DNA from: Oscillospiraceae bacterium
Lineage (GTDB): Bacteria; Bacillota; Clostridia; Oscillospirales; Ruminococcaceae
Length of the DNA: 18,817 bases
NCBI GenBank assembly: GCA_003531585.1
Contig: DQFX01000078.1
Span: 1-18,817, forward strand
Direction: 5' to 3'
Positions 6,413 through 14,565 of this stretch are shown piece after piece. Position 1 is the stretch's first letter. Each line of letters opens with the position of its first letter. The notes under the pieces were generated by a model. It had not been told where the DNA came from. It worked only from the letters and a program-made list of their open reading frames with translations, and ran no database searches. Position numbers and translations under genes: made by a program.

Positions 6413-7206
6413 ATTTACAGCTTGTCAAATCCGACAAGTTCGGAGAAACCGAGTGCGACATCTACTCGGACAGTAAAGAGATGTACATGACAATCGATCA
6501 GATTGCCACCTGCCTTGAATACTCTAATGGCAGAAAGGGCATTGAGAATGTAATTGCCCGCAACGAATACCTCAAAAACGAGGAATTTTCAGTTACCCTC
6601 AAATTGAGGGCTACTGACGGAAAGCAGTATAACACCCGCGTATTCACCGAGGACGGCATATACGAGGTCACAATGATTGCTAAGACTGAAAAGGCAAAGC
6701 AGTTCCGCGCATGGGTGCGCAAGCTTCTGAAATCTCTCCGTTCCGGTGAGGTCACGGCGGTCAAGACGGACAAACTCAACGAAATTAAGGTACGCGCTGC
6801 TGCCGACAGAGCAGCCGCAATGCGTATGAATGCAGAAAACCGCCGTCTGAAACTGCTGCTGGAACACCCGCATTTGAAAGACCTATCGCCGATAGCTCAG
6901 CAGACATGGGAGCTTAAGGCAGTCGAATCTGCTACTGGAACTGATGTTGGAAATTTACTTCCGGAATGCGGCAAGACATATCAGGCTGGGCAGCTCGCGG
7001 CTATGTGGACGAAGGAGTTTGGCGTAAAGGTTACAGCGGCAACGCTCGGCAGGCTTGCAAATCAGAACGGACTGAAAACCGAGGAATACGGCGTTGTTGC
7101 AATGGACAAGTCCCCATACAGCAGCAAAGAGGTTCCCTCGTTCAGGTATAACACTAAGGGCGCCGCAGAGCTTAAGCGGCTGGCTAAAGAACATTATGGG
7201 AGGTGA
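6409..7206 (+). CDS. BRO-domain phage antirepressor
   Basis: A 265-residue protein with an N-terminal BRO-N domain (about 8-112), shown by the ending TEDGIYEVTMIAKTEKAKQF followed by RAWVRKLLKSLR, typical of phage antirepressors. A helical linker (115-150) leads to a C-terminal domain (about 188-262: YQAGQLAAMWTKEFGVKVTA, then NQNGLKTEEYG) of the KilAC/antirepressor type that usually provides partner or DNA binding. Its ATG overlaps the Cro-like stop (ATGA) and has AAGGAGG 7 bases upstream, so it is strongly translated and coupled. Antirepressors bind repressor proteins and help induction. With the two metalloproteases nearby, this module has several ways to remove repression. Partner specificity is not visible. 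Confidence 0.87.
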   Translation: MNLQLVKSDKFGETECDIYSDSKEMYMTIDQIATCLEYSNGRKGIENVIARNEYLKNEEFSVTLKLRATDGKQYNTRVFTEDGIYEVTMIAKTEKAKQFRAWVRKLLKSLRSGEVTAVKTDKLNEIKVRAAADRAAAMRMNAENRRLKLLLEHPHLKDLSPIAQQTWELKAVESATGTDVGNLLPECGKTYQAGQLAAMWTKEFGVKVTAATLGRLANQNGLKTEEYGVVAMDKSPYSSKEVPSFRYNTKGAAELKRLAKEHYGR

Positions 7207-7211
7207 ACACA

Positions 7212-7265
7212 ATGCCAGTATCAACAGCAAAGGAACTGAAAGGCGGTGTCACTCATGGCGCATAG
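7212..7265 (+). CDS. Seventeen-codon small ORF, possible leader peptide
   Basis: ATG at 7212 follows GGGAGGTGAACACA and opens the frame MPVSTAKELKGGVTHGA, ending at TAG 7263-7265. The start of the second metalloprotease gene (7255) lies inside it in another frame. Its start region closely resembles that of the gene at 7771 (GAGGCGAACACAATGCC, then TCA, CAGCAAA), so it may be a truncated remnant of a duplicated small gene that now serves to couple translation. Too short for any family call. Confidence 0.4.
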   Translation: MPVSTAKELKGGVTHGA

Positions 7266-7752
7266 TTCACCCCTTACAGGCGAGTATTTACGCGCGTTCG
7301 AGCAGCACGCAACGAAGAACGACCCGAAGCGCGGCGGCGCAACGGTGCCATGCTGGGAGATCGTGGCGTATGCTGCGGATATCCTGGACATAGCCGCGCG
7401 GGAGCTGGGAGACAGCCTGGATATGTGCCGACTTGCCCGAAGTCTGGGAATAGGCGGGGTAGTGCTGAATAAGTATGTTGACATGCTCAAGCCCAGCGAA
7501 AAAGGCATTATCTTGATAGGCGCAAACGATGGAGAAGCCATCGTAGTTCTGCGGGAAACGCTGTGCCGCGCAGAAAAGCGTTTTACGCTGGCGCATGAGA
7601 TCGGACACTACTGTTTGCACGTCCGGAGCAGCAGGGGGGATTACTCCATATGGAGCAGCGCCGTCATAGAGCAGGAGGCGGAAATATTCGCGGCGGCGCT
7701 TATGTATCTGCTGGATCAGAGGGCAGCACAGAGAGCGGCGCACGCCGCATAA
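7255..7752 (+). CDS. Second ImmA/IrrE-like zinc metalloprotease
   Basis: A 165-residue protein with FTLAHEIGHYCLH (110-122), the HExxH zinc motif, and IEQEAEIFAAALMYL (138-152), the third-ligand helix, placing it in the ImmA/IrrE family. The usual proline after the FAAxLLMP helix is missing. The N-terminal half has no separate DNA-binding domain. I prefer ATG at 7255, with AAAGGCGG 8 bases upstream; GTG at 7246 would add three residues. Unlike the leftward copy, this one is in the early rightward operon, so it would be made only after the switch has fired. It may act as a late remover of the repressor or of a host regulator, or as an anti-defence protease. Target unknown. Confidence 0.78.
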   Translation: MAHSSPLTGEYLRAFEQHATKNDPKRGGATVPCWEIVAYAADILDIAARELGDSLDMCRLARSLGIGGVVLNKYVDMLKPSEKGIILIGANDGEAIVVLRETLCRAEKRFTLAHEIGHYCLHVRSSRGDYSIWSSAVIEQEAEIFAAALMYLLDQRAAQRAAHAA

Positions 7753-7770
7753 CGAAAGGAGGCGAACACA

Positions 7771-8073
7771 ATGCCGTCAACATCAGCAAACGTCCGCGTA
7801 CCGCAGATAACATCTCTGGAAACTGCGATACGGCTGTACTACGAGCGAATCGAGCTTTCCAACAGCGATATCAGGGAGCTTTTCGGGAAACTCGCGCCCG
7901 CGACCATCAAGAGCCTGAAAAACAAGGCTCTGGCGATAATGACCGAGCGAAACACTCCGGTCTGGAATGCTCAGCGCGTGAACACCGAGATAGCCTACGA
8001 AGCCTGGGGGCTTAACATTGCCGACCTGGAACGCAGATTTAAGAAGCTGAAAGCTATGGAGGTTCAGGCGTGA
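7771..8073 (+). CDS. Small phage protein with helix-turn-helix-like segment
   Basis: A 100-residue protein, ATG at 7771 with AAAGGAGG about 8 bases upstream. I do not recognise a named family. The middle (about 28-58, LSNSDIRELFGKLAPATIKS) has the spacing of a helix-turn-helix, and the C-terminal third is charged and helical (NIADLERRFKKLKAM). Small proteins of this type occur in early operons of Clostridia prophages. Its start region is echoed by the small ORF at 7212. Its stop overlaps the GTG of the next gene. Function not assignable; DNA binding is a guess. Confidence 0.7.
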   Translation: MPSTSANVRVPQITSLETAIRLYYERIELSNSDIRELFGKLAPATIKSLKNKALAIMTERNTPVWNAQRVNTEIAYEAWGLNIADLERRFKKLKAMEVQA

Positions 8074-8324
8074 AGAAGTACCTACCCTACGCAATAGCCG
8101 CCCTGGTGGGCTTCCACCTGCGCTGGCTCGTATCTACCGCGAACGGCTGGAGCTACTCCATGAACGGCATGGACATCATGATGGCAGTCACCTGCATTAT
8201 TATGGTGTGGTCGTTCAAGGGAGCATTCCTCGGAGAAAGGAGGACAAGCAATGTACACGCCAGAGCAAAGAGACACAGCGGTCGAGCTGTACCGCAGAGG
8301 AAACAGCCTGAGGACATGCGCTAA
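8070..8324 (+). CDS. Small membrane protein
   Basis: An 84-residue frame starting at GTG 8070 (GTGA overlap with the previous stop) with GGAGG 7 bases upstream. Two hydrophobic segments, about 5-23 (LPYAIAALVGFHLRWLV) and 33-54 (GMDIMMAVTCIIMVWSFKGA), predict a two-pass membrane protein. The last 25 residues are basic and overlap the start of the next gene by 74 bases, which is unusual in this otherwise tightly but minimally overlapping operon. That tail could be non-essential. Function unknown; early-expressed membrane proteins in phages include superinfection-exclusion factors, but nothing specific supports that here. Confidence 0.6.
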   Translation: MKKYLPYAIAALVGFHLRWLVSTANGWSYSMNGMDIMMAVTCIIMVWSFKGAFLGERRTSNVHARAKRHSGRAVPQRKQPEDMR

Positions 8325-8535
8325 GGCTATAGGCTGCTCGCACGGCATAGTCCGCAAGTGGGTCAGCGAAACAGACGTGCCTGTAAGGAGATACGGTGCG
8401 CACGTCTACCCCGAAGATATCCGCGAGGAGGTTCTCAAAGCACACCGCGAGGGACTTTCGCTCCGGGATATAAAGCGCGGGTTCGGCTGCGCACCACAGA
8501 CGGTTATTTCATGGGAAAAGAAAAACCGCTCCTGA
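8251..8535 (+). CDS. Tandem double helix-turn-helix protein
   Basis: A 94-residue protein built from two copies of one HTH_23/transposase-type unit: YTPEQRDTAVELYRRGNSLR plus TCAKAIGCSHGIVRKWV (2-38), and VYPEDIREEVLKAHREGLSL plus RDIKRGFGCAPQTVISWEKK (52-91). Shared features are the acidic first helix, G(N/L)SLR, the GC before the recognition helix, and a W near its end. The start ATG at 8251 has AAAGGAGG 8 bases upstream. With no catalytic domain it is not a transposase by itself; a DNA-binding adaptor or regulator is more likely. It lies between the regulatory genes and the replication module. Confidence 0.75.
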   Translation: MYTPEQRDTAVELYRRGNSLRTCAKAIGCSHGIVRKWVSETDVPVRRYGAHVYPEDIREEVLKAHREGLSLRDIKRGFGCAPQTVISWEKKNRS

Positions 8536-8554
8536 GTTGGCACTCGGGAAGCGG
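8526..8554 (-). terminator. Strong stem-loop, terminator-like for leftward transcripts
   Basis: CCGCT-CCTGAGT and ACTCGGG-A-AGCGG form a 12-bp stem (one T-G pair, one bulged A) with loop TGGC. On the minus strand it is followed by TTTTTCTTTT (8525-8516). On the plus strand no T-run follows. It overlaps the stop codon of the double-HTH gene. It could stop antisense transcripts entering the early operon or act as an RNA-stability stem in the rightward message. Confidence 0.55.
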
Positions 8555-8605
8555 CAAAACAAAGTATTACATGCTCATTATATCATGAGCGAAAGGAAAA
8601 GTCAA

Positions 8606-9703
8606 GTGAAAAACGTATACGAGCAGATGGAGGAGCAGAACGCGCGGGAAAACGTAGCGGCATTTCTCCAGAAGCAGGCGCTCCCCTACGAGGCTAAGAA
8701 GACAGCCGCAAAGCAGCGTGTCCTTGAATACTACCACGAGATGTGCGATGTCCGGAACGCGAACGTTCACGTTTCAGTAGGAGGGCTGGACAGCATAACG
8801 CTGTTTATCTTCATTCGGGACTACTGCCACCTCGATGTGCCGGGGATATCCGCGAGCATTCTCGAGGACAAATCGGTGCAGGCGGTACATAAGCAGCTTG
8901 GTATTGAGGACGTGAAGCCCATCAAGAGCAAGGTGGCTGTTATCAAGGAGTTCGGCTTCCCGATTCTCTCAAAGGAGATAGCCACGAAAATCGAGCTTTT
9001 GCAGAACCCGACAGAGGATAACAAGACCGTCCGCCACGCTATCATCACCGGAGAAACCGGAGAATACGGCGGCTGGCAGAAAGACAGCCGCATGAAACTC
9101 TCACAGCGCTGGCTGAAGCTGTTCGGCGGCTACGAGAACGAAAACGAGGGCGTGAACTACGGCAAGCCGGATTTCAAGGTGTCCGCGAAGTGCTGCTACT
9201 ACCTAAAAGAGAAACCCTGCGACGACTGGGCTAAATCTCACAACAGCTATCCCTATCTCGGGCTTATGGCGAGCGAGGGCGGGCGGCGGCAGAAAGCGCT
9301 CATGCTGCACGGCTGTAATTACTACGGGAAAACCACTATCCGGAGCGCTCCGTTTGCGCCGTTTTCCCGGCAGGACTTACTCAGGCTTGCGCTGGAACTG
9401 AACGTTCCCGTTCCGGAGATATACGGCACGATAGAACGCAACGCAAAGGGCGAGTACTACACCACAAAGGCGCAGCGGACAGGCTGCTCGATGTGCGGTT
9501 TCGGAATCCAGCTTGAAAAGCGACCGCACCGCTTCGACAGGCTCCGCAAAGCAAATTACGGTGAGTGGTATTACTGGATGTACACCGTTGGCTGGGGAAA
9601 AGTCCTCGACTATATCGGCGTAAAGTGGGAGGACGAGGTCGCCGAATATGAGCAGACCATGCTCCCGGGATTTCTGGATTATGTATGGAGGGATAAATCA
9701 TGA
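8606..9703 (+). CDS. PAPS-reductase-like PP-loop family protein
   Basis: A 365-residue protein with the ATP-pyrophosphatase PP-loop VSVGGLDS (56-63; usual SGGxDS). Further features typical of phage phosphoadenosine-phosphosulfate reductase-like proteins are KCCYYLKEKPCDDW (195-208), LMASEGGRR (220-228) and RTGCSMCGFG (291-300). Cysteines 196, 197, 205, 294 and 297 could hold a metal or Fe-S cluster. Relatives include sulfate-assimilation enzymes and DndC-type proteins of DNA phosphorothioation, so a role in nucleic-acid or small-molecule sulfur chemistry is possible but unproven. I chose GTG 8606 because AAAGGA lies 8 bases upstream. An in-frame ATG at 8585 lies inside a palindrome and lacks a good site. 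It overlaps the next gene by four bases, so it is expressed with the recombination ATPases. Confidence 0.8.
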   Translation: MKNVYEQMEEQNARENVAAFLQKQALPYEAKKTAAKQRVLEYYHEMCDVRNANVHVSVGGLDSITLFIFIRDYCHLDVPGISASILEDKSVQAVHKQLGIEDVKPIKSKVAVIKEFGFPILSKEIATKIELLQNPTEDNKTVRHAIITGETGEYGGWQKDSRMKLSQRWLKLFGGYENENEGVNYGKPDFKVSAKCCYYLKEKPCDDWAKSHNSYPYLGLMASEGGRRQKALMLHGCNYYGKTTIRSAPFAPFSRQDLLRLALELNVPVPEIYGTIERNAKGEYYTTKAQRTGCSMCGFGIQLEKRPHRFDRLRKANYGEWYYWMYTVGWGKVLDYIGVKWEDEVAEYEQTMLPGFLDYVWRDKS

Positions 9704-11018
9704 TAAAAATAACCAACCTGGAACTCGAAAACATCAAGCGCATAAAAGCGGTCCAGCTCACCCCGTCGGAGAGCGGTCTGACAGTCATCGGCGGGAACAA
9801 CGGCCAGGGCAAGACCTCCGTGCTGGACGGAATAGCCTGGGCGCTGGGCGGCGACAAGTTCAAGCCCTCGCAGCCGCAGCGGGACGGCTCGGTAATTCCT
9901 CCGCACCTGCGCGTGACCCTCTCGAACGGGCTTATCGTAGAGCGCAAGGGCGACCGGGGAACCCTCAAGATAACCGACCCGAACGGCGGCAAAGGAGGTC
10001 AGCAGCTCCTCAACGAGTTCATCGGGCAGCTCGCGCTCGACCTGCCGAAATTCATGCAGGCGACCAGCAAGGAAAAGGCGCAGACCCTCCTCCGGATAAT
10101 CGGCGTGGGGGACAAGCTCGCCGCCCTCGAACAGCAGGAGCAGAACGCCTATAATCAGCGCCGCGCTGTCGGGCAGGTCGCCGACCAGAAGCAGAAGTAC
10201 GCCGACGAGCTCCCGGACTACCCCGAAGCCCCCGCCGAGGAGGTCAGCATTTCCGAGCTGCTCCGCAGTCAGCAGGAGATACTCGCGAAGAACGGCGAAA
10301 ATCAGCGCCTGCGGCAGAACCGCGATATATGCGAGCAGGAATTACTCCGCGCCCGGCAGGAGTACGACCGCGCCGCGGAAGTCCTCGCCCGCGCACAGCA
10401 GGCAGCCGAGACCGCCCGAAAGTCCGCCGCCGACCTCACGGACGAAAGCACCGCCGAAATCGAGGAGAATATCCACAACATCGACGTTATCAACGCGAAA
10501 GTCCGGGCAAGGCGCGAGCGCGACCGCGCCCTCATGGAGGCGCAGGAGACCCGCGAGCAGTACAACGAGCTGACAGCGAAGATAGAGGATATCCGCGCGC
10601 AGAAAACAGCCCTGCTGGACGGCGCAGACCTCCCGCTGCCGGGACTTTCCGTGCAGGACGGCGAGCTCACCTACAACGGCGCAAAGTGGGACTGCATGAG
10701 CGGCGCGGAGCAGCTCCGGGTATCTGCGGCGATAGTCCGCAGGCTGAACCCGCAGTGCGGATTCGTCCTCATGGACAAGCTGGAGCAGATGGACGCCGCG
10801 ACCCTCGCGGAGTTCGGGGCATGGCTGGAGCAGGAGGGCTTGCAGGTGATAGCGACCCGCGTCAGCACCGGCGGCGAGTGCAGTATCATCATCGAGGACG
10901 GCTATGCGAAGCCGACTGAACAGCCTGCAAATACAGCCGCTACAGCCGCGCCGACAATCACCAGCGCAGGCACGGACGCCGCCCCGCAGAGGGCAACCTG
11001 GAGTAAAGGAGTATTCTG

Positions 11019-11019
<1 letters not shown>
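9700..11019 (+). CDS. SMC/RecF-like coiled-coil ATPase
   Basis: A 439-residue protein with an N-terminal ABC-type ATPase half (MIKITNLELENIKRIK, Walker A GGNNGQGKTS at 31-40), a central coiled coil (about 185-305, rich in E, R, Q, A) and a C-terminal half with a signature-like MSGAEQ (333-338) and Walker B FVLMDK (355-360). This is the plan of SbcC/RecF/RecN-type DNA repair ATPases, but with a much shorter coiled coil. The usual catalytic Glu after the Walker B Asp is a Lys here (VLMDKLEQMD), so hydrolysis may rely on another residue or be weak. The tail (400-439) is Ala/Thr/Pro-rich. ATG overlaps the previous stop and its own stop overlaps the next start by one base. Likely role: DNA-end handling in phage recombination. 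Confidence 0.82.
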
Positions 11020-12065
<1,046 letters not shown>

Positions 12066-12072
12066 TTTTGCA

Positions 12073-12091
12073 GTAAAATGCAGTATTTTAC
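12073..12091. other. Stem-loop in the leader of the DUF669 gene
   Basis: GTAAAAT (12073-12079) and ATTTTAC (12085-12091) pair around GCAGT. A second small stem, AGGAA/TTCCT, follows near 12111-12128. This 89-base gap is one of the few in the operon and precedes a very strong ribosome site (AGGAGG), so it may set the level of the downstream gene. There is no T-run of terminator type. Confidence 0.4.
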
Positions 12092-12154
12092 ATGCTAAAC
12101 TCGGTCAGGGAGGAAAGAAAAACTTCCTGCAACATTATATAGGAGGACACCACA

Positions 12155-12766
12155 ATGTCAGAAATCGAAAGAGAATTAGGCTGGGACGACGAAATATCCC
12201 GTGAGAGCGACTTCACGATAATCCCGGAGGGCGACTACGACTTCACCGTGACCGGCTTCGAGCGCGGACGTTACGACGGTTCGGACAAGCTCCCGCCCTG
12301 CAACATGGCGATAGTTACCCTCGCGGTAACGCTGCCGGACGGAAGCACCGCGAACCTCAGGCACAGACTTTTCCTGCACACACGCTGCGAGGGACTGCTC
12401 TCCGCGTTCTTCACCGGAATCGGCTTGAAGCGCAAGGGCGAACCGCTCCGCATGAACTGGAACGCCGTCCCCGGCGCGCACGGCCGCTGCAAGATAACCG
12501 TCAGCAGCTGGAAGGGCAAGAACGGCGAGGATATGCAGTCCAACGATATCAAGAAATTTTATGACCCGTTTGAAAATTCATCTGCACCTGCACAGAACGT
12601 CCCGCAGACCGCGCCCCAGAGCGCACCACAGGCACAGCCGCAGTATCAGCCCGCGCCTCAGCAGTACGCACAGCCGGTTCAGCAGTACGCTCCGCAGACC
12701 GCCCCCGCTAATCAGCAGCCGGCTTCCGGTCAGCCCACAGGCGTATTCACCCCCGGAAAGTGGTGA
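12155..12766 (+). CDS. DUF669 protein, probable ssDNA-binding partner
   Basis: A 203-residue protein. Residues 1-145 match the DUF669 family found next to Sak4-like ATPases and helicases in phage replication modules: an acidic start (MSEIERELGWDDEISRESDF), IIPEGDYDFTVTGFERGRYD (22-41), then FLHTRCEGLLSAFFTGIGLK and a C-terminal beta-rich segment. The tail from about 147 is Pro/Gln/Ala-rich with repeated QYAQPVQQYAPQ units, like the flexible tail of SSB proteins, although it ends in PGKW rather than the acidic SSB tip. I infer a single-strand binding or loading role from family context. The ATG has AGGAGG 8 bases upstream. The following helicase gene starts six bases after its stop. Confidence 0.82.
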   Translation: MSEIERELGWDDEISRESDFTIIPEGDYDFTVTGFERGRYDGSDKLPPCNMAIVTLAVTLPDGSTANLRHRLFLHTRCEGLLSAFFTGIGLKRKGEPLRMNWNAVPGAHGRCKITVSSWKGKNGEDMQSNDIKKFYDPFENSSAPAQNVPQTAPQSAPQAQPQYQPAPQQYAQPVQQYAPQTAPANQQPASGQPTGVFTPGKW

Positions 12767-12772
12767 TAGCGC

Positions 12773-14416
12773 ATGGAAAATCAGCTCACATTAATGGAGC
12801 CCGTCCCCGCCGAACCTGCGGTCAGACCCGCGCCGATAGCGCTCCGACCCTACCAGAACGAAGCGAAAGCCGCCGTGCTGGGTCAGTGGGAGCAGGGCGT
12901 ACAGCGCACTTTACTGGTGCTCCCGACCGGCTGCGGCAAGACGATAGTTTTCGCGAAGATATCCGAGGACTGCGTGAAGCGCGGCGAGCGCGTGCTCATT
13001 CTGGCGCACCGCGGGGAGCTCCTGGAGCAGGCGGCGGACAAGATTCATAAAGCCTGCAACCTCAACTGCGCCGTCGAGAAAGCCGAGGAGACCTCCCTCG
13101 GCTCGTTCTGGCGGATAACCGTCGGGAGCGTGCAGACCCTCATGCGGGAGAGCCGCCTCGCGCGGTTCCTGCCGGATTACTTCGACACTATCATAATAGA
13201 CGAGGCTCATCACGCTGTCTCCGACAGCTATCAGCGCATTTTACAGCACTTCAGCGGCGCGAAGGTCCTCGGAGTTACTGCGACCCCCGACCGCGGCGAT
13301 ATGAAGAATCTCGGTCAGGTGTTCGATTCCCTGGCGTATGAGTACACCCTCCCCCGCGCTATCCGGGAGGGCTACCTCTGCCCGATAAAGGCGCTGACTA
13401 TCCCGCTGAACCTCGACCTTACCGGGGTTTCCGTCCAGGCTGGGGACTTCCGCGCCGCAGACCTCGACACCGCCCTCGACCCCTACCTCTATCAGATAGC
13501 GGACGAAATGCAGAAGTCCTGCGCCGACCGGAAGACGGTGGTGTTCCTGCCGCTGGTCAAGACTTCGCAGAAGTTCCGGGATATCCTCAACGAGCGCGGA
13601 TTCCGGGCGGCGGAGGTCAACGGAAATTCCGACGACCGCGCGGAGATACTCCGGGATTTCGAAGCCGGAAAGTACAACGTGCTCTGTAATTCAATGCTCC
13701 TCACCGAGGGCTGGGACTGCCCCTCCGTGGACTGCGTGATAGTCCTCCGCCCGACAAAGGTGCGCGGACTCTACTGCCAGATGGTGGGCAGAGGAACGCG
13801 GCTCAGCCCCGGCAAGAAAGACCTGCTGTTACTGGACTTCCTCTGGCATACTCAGCGGCACGAGCTGTGCAGACCCGCGCACCTCATCTGCGAGAGCGGC
13901 GAGGTAGCGCAGAAAATGACGGAGAACCTCGCGGCGGCGGGCTGTCCGCTGGACATCACCGAAGCCGAAGAAAGAGCGGAAACCGACGTAGTATCCCAGC
14001 GGGAGGAGGCTCTCGCGAAGCAGCTGGGCGAAATGCGTAAGCGCAAGCGCGCGTTAGTTGACCCGCTCCAGTTCGAGATGTCGATTCAGGCGCAGGACCT
14101 GTCCGGCTACGTCCCGTCGTTCGGCTGGGAGATGTCCCCGCCGTCGCAGAAGCAGCTCGACGCGCTGGAGAAGTACGGCATTTACCCGAACGAGATAGAG
14201 AACGCGGGCAAGGCAGCAATGCTCCTCGACCGCCTTAACAAGCGCCGCATGGACGGACTTTCCACCCCGAAGCAGATACGCCTGCTGGAGAATAAAGGCT
14301 TCCTGCACGTCGGGGAATGGACGTTCCAGCAGGCGAGCAATATGATAACGCGGATAGCGGCGAACGGCTGGCGCGTACCGCACAGCGTAATTCCCGCAGA
14401 ATACACGCCAGAATAA
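12773..14416 (+). CDS. SF2 DEAD/DEAH-box DNA helicase
   Basis: A 547-residue superfamily-2 helicase. Motifs in order: Q-like LRPYQNEA (24-31), motif I VLPTGCGKT (49-57), Ia ILAHRGELLEQA (76-87), motif II IIIDEAHHA (140-148), motif III VTATPDR (168-174), motif IV VFLPLVKTSQ (about 255-264), motif V NSMLLTEGWDCPSVDCV and motif VI QMVGRGTRL (about 303-345). The C-terminal 150 residues form an extra domain seen in phage-type relatives of the SSL2/RadD group. It unwinds DNA, probably for phage replication or recombination together with the flanking primase-helicase and Sak4-like ATPase. The start ATG at 12773 is six bases after the previous stop and has only a weak GGTGA site, so it probably depends on coupling. 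The last codons merge into a repeat element beginning at 14415. Confidence 0.9.
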   Translation: MENQLTLMEPVPAEPAVRPAPIALRPYQNEAKAAVLGQWEQGVQRTLLVLPTGCGKTIVFAKISEDCVKRGERVLILAHRGELLEQAADKIHKACNLNCAVEKAEETSLGSFWRITVGSVQTLMRESRLARFLPDYFDTIIIDEAHHAVSDSYQRILQHFSGAKVLGVTATPDRGDMKNLGQVFDSLAYEYTLPRAIREGYLCPIKALTIPLNLDLTGVSVQAGDFRAADLDTALDPYLYQIADEMQKSCADRKTVVFLPLVKTSQKFRDILNERGFRAAEVNGNSDDRAEILRDFEAGKYNVLCNSMLLTEGWDCPSVDCVIVLRPTKVRGLYCQMVGRGTRLSPGKKDLLLLDFLWHTQRHELCRPAHLICESGEVAQKMTENLAAAGCPLDITEAEERAETDVVSQREEALAKQLGEMRKRKRALVDPLQFEMSIQAQDLSGYVPSFGWEMSPPSQKQLDALEKYGIYPNEIENAGKAAMLLDRLNKRRMDGLSTPKQIRLLENKGFLHVGEWTFQQASNMITRIAANGWRVPHSVIPAEYTPE

Positions 14417-14549
14417 TTCGGAATTCGGAATGCGGAATGCGGAATTTCGGTGTCCGCTATCGCGGACGTATTCCGATTGTATCGAATTTAAATCAGTCCC
14501 GCGGAGCGGGACACATTCATTCCGAATTCATAATTCCGAATTCCGAATT
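14415..14549. repeat. Palindromic AATTCGG repeat element (MITE-like)
   Basis: The left arm has five units (AATTCGG twice, AATGCGG twice, AATTTCGG; 14415-14450). The right arm has inverted units (CCGAATT three times plus a CATAATT variant; 14522-14549). Between them are two perfect hairpins, GTCCGC-TATC-GCGGAC (14452-14467) and GTCCCGC-GGA-GCGGGAC (14496-14512). The whole could fold into one cruciform. No transposase and no clear target-site duplication are visible. It separates the helicase stop from the primase start and can be read through in the primase frame. Confidence 0.75.
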
Positions 14550-14565
14550 TGAAAGAAAGGTGCTT

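Noticed and set aside
10329..10919. Plus-strand 196-codon arginine/proline-rich frame
   Set aside because: It is a shifted frame within the high-GC SMC-like ATPase gene; its composition is typical of shadow frames.
14317..14565. Upstream extension of the primase frame by 83 codons
   Set aside because: It overlaps the helicase C-terminus and translates the AATTCGG repeat. The start at 14566 has a ribosome site and gives the normal PriCT_2 N-terminus.
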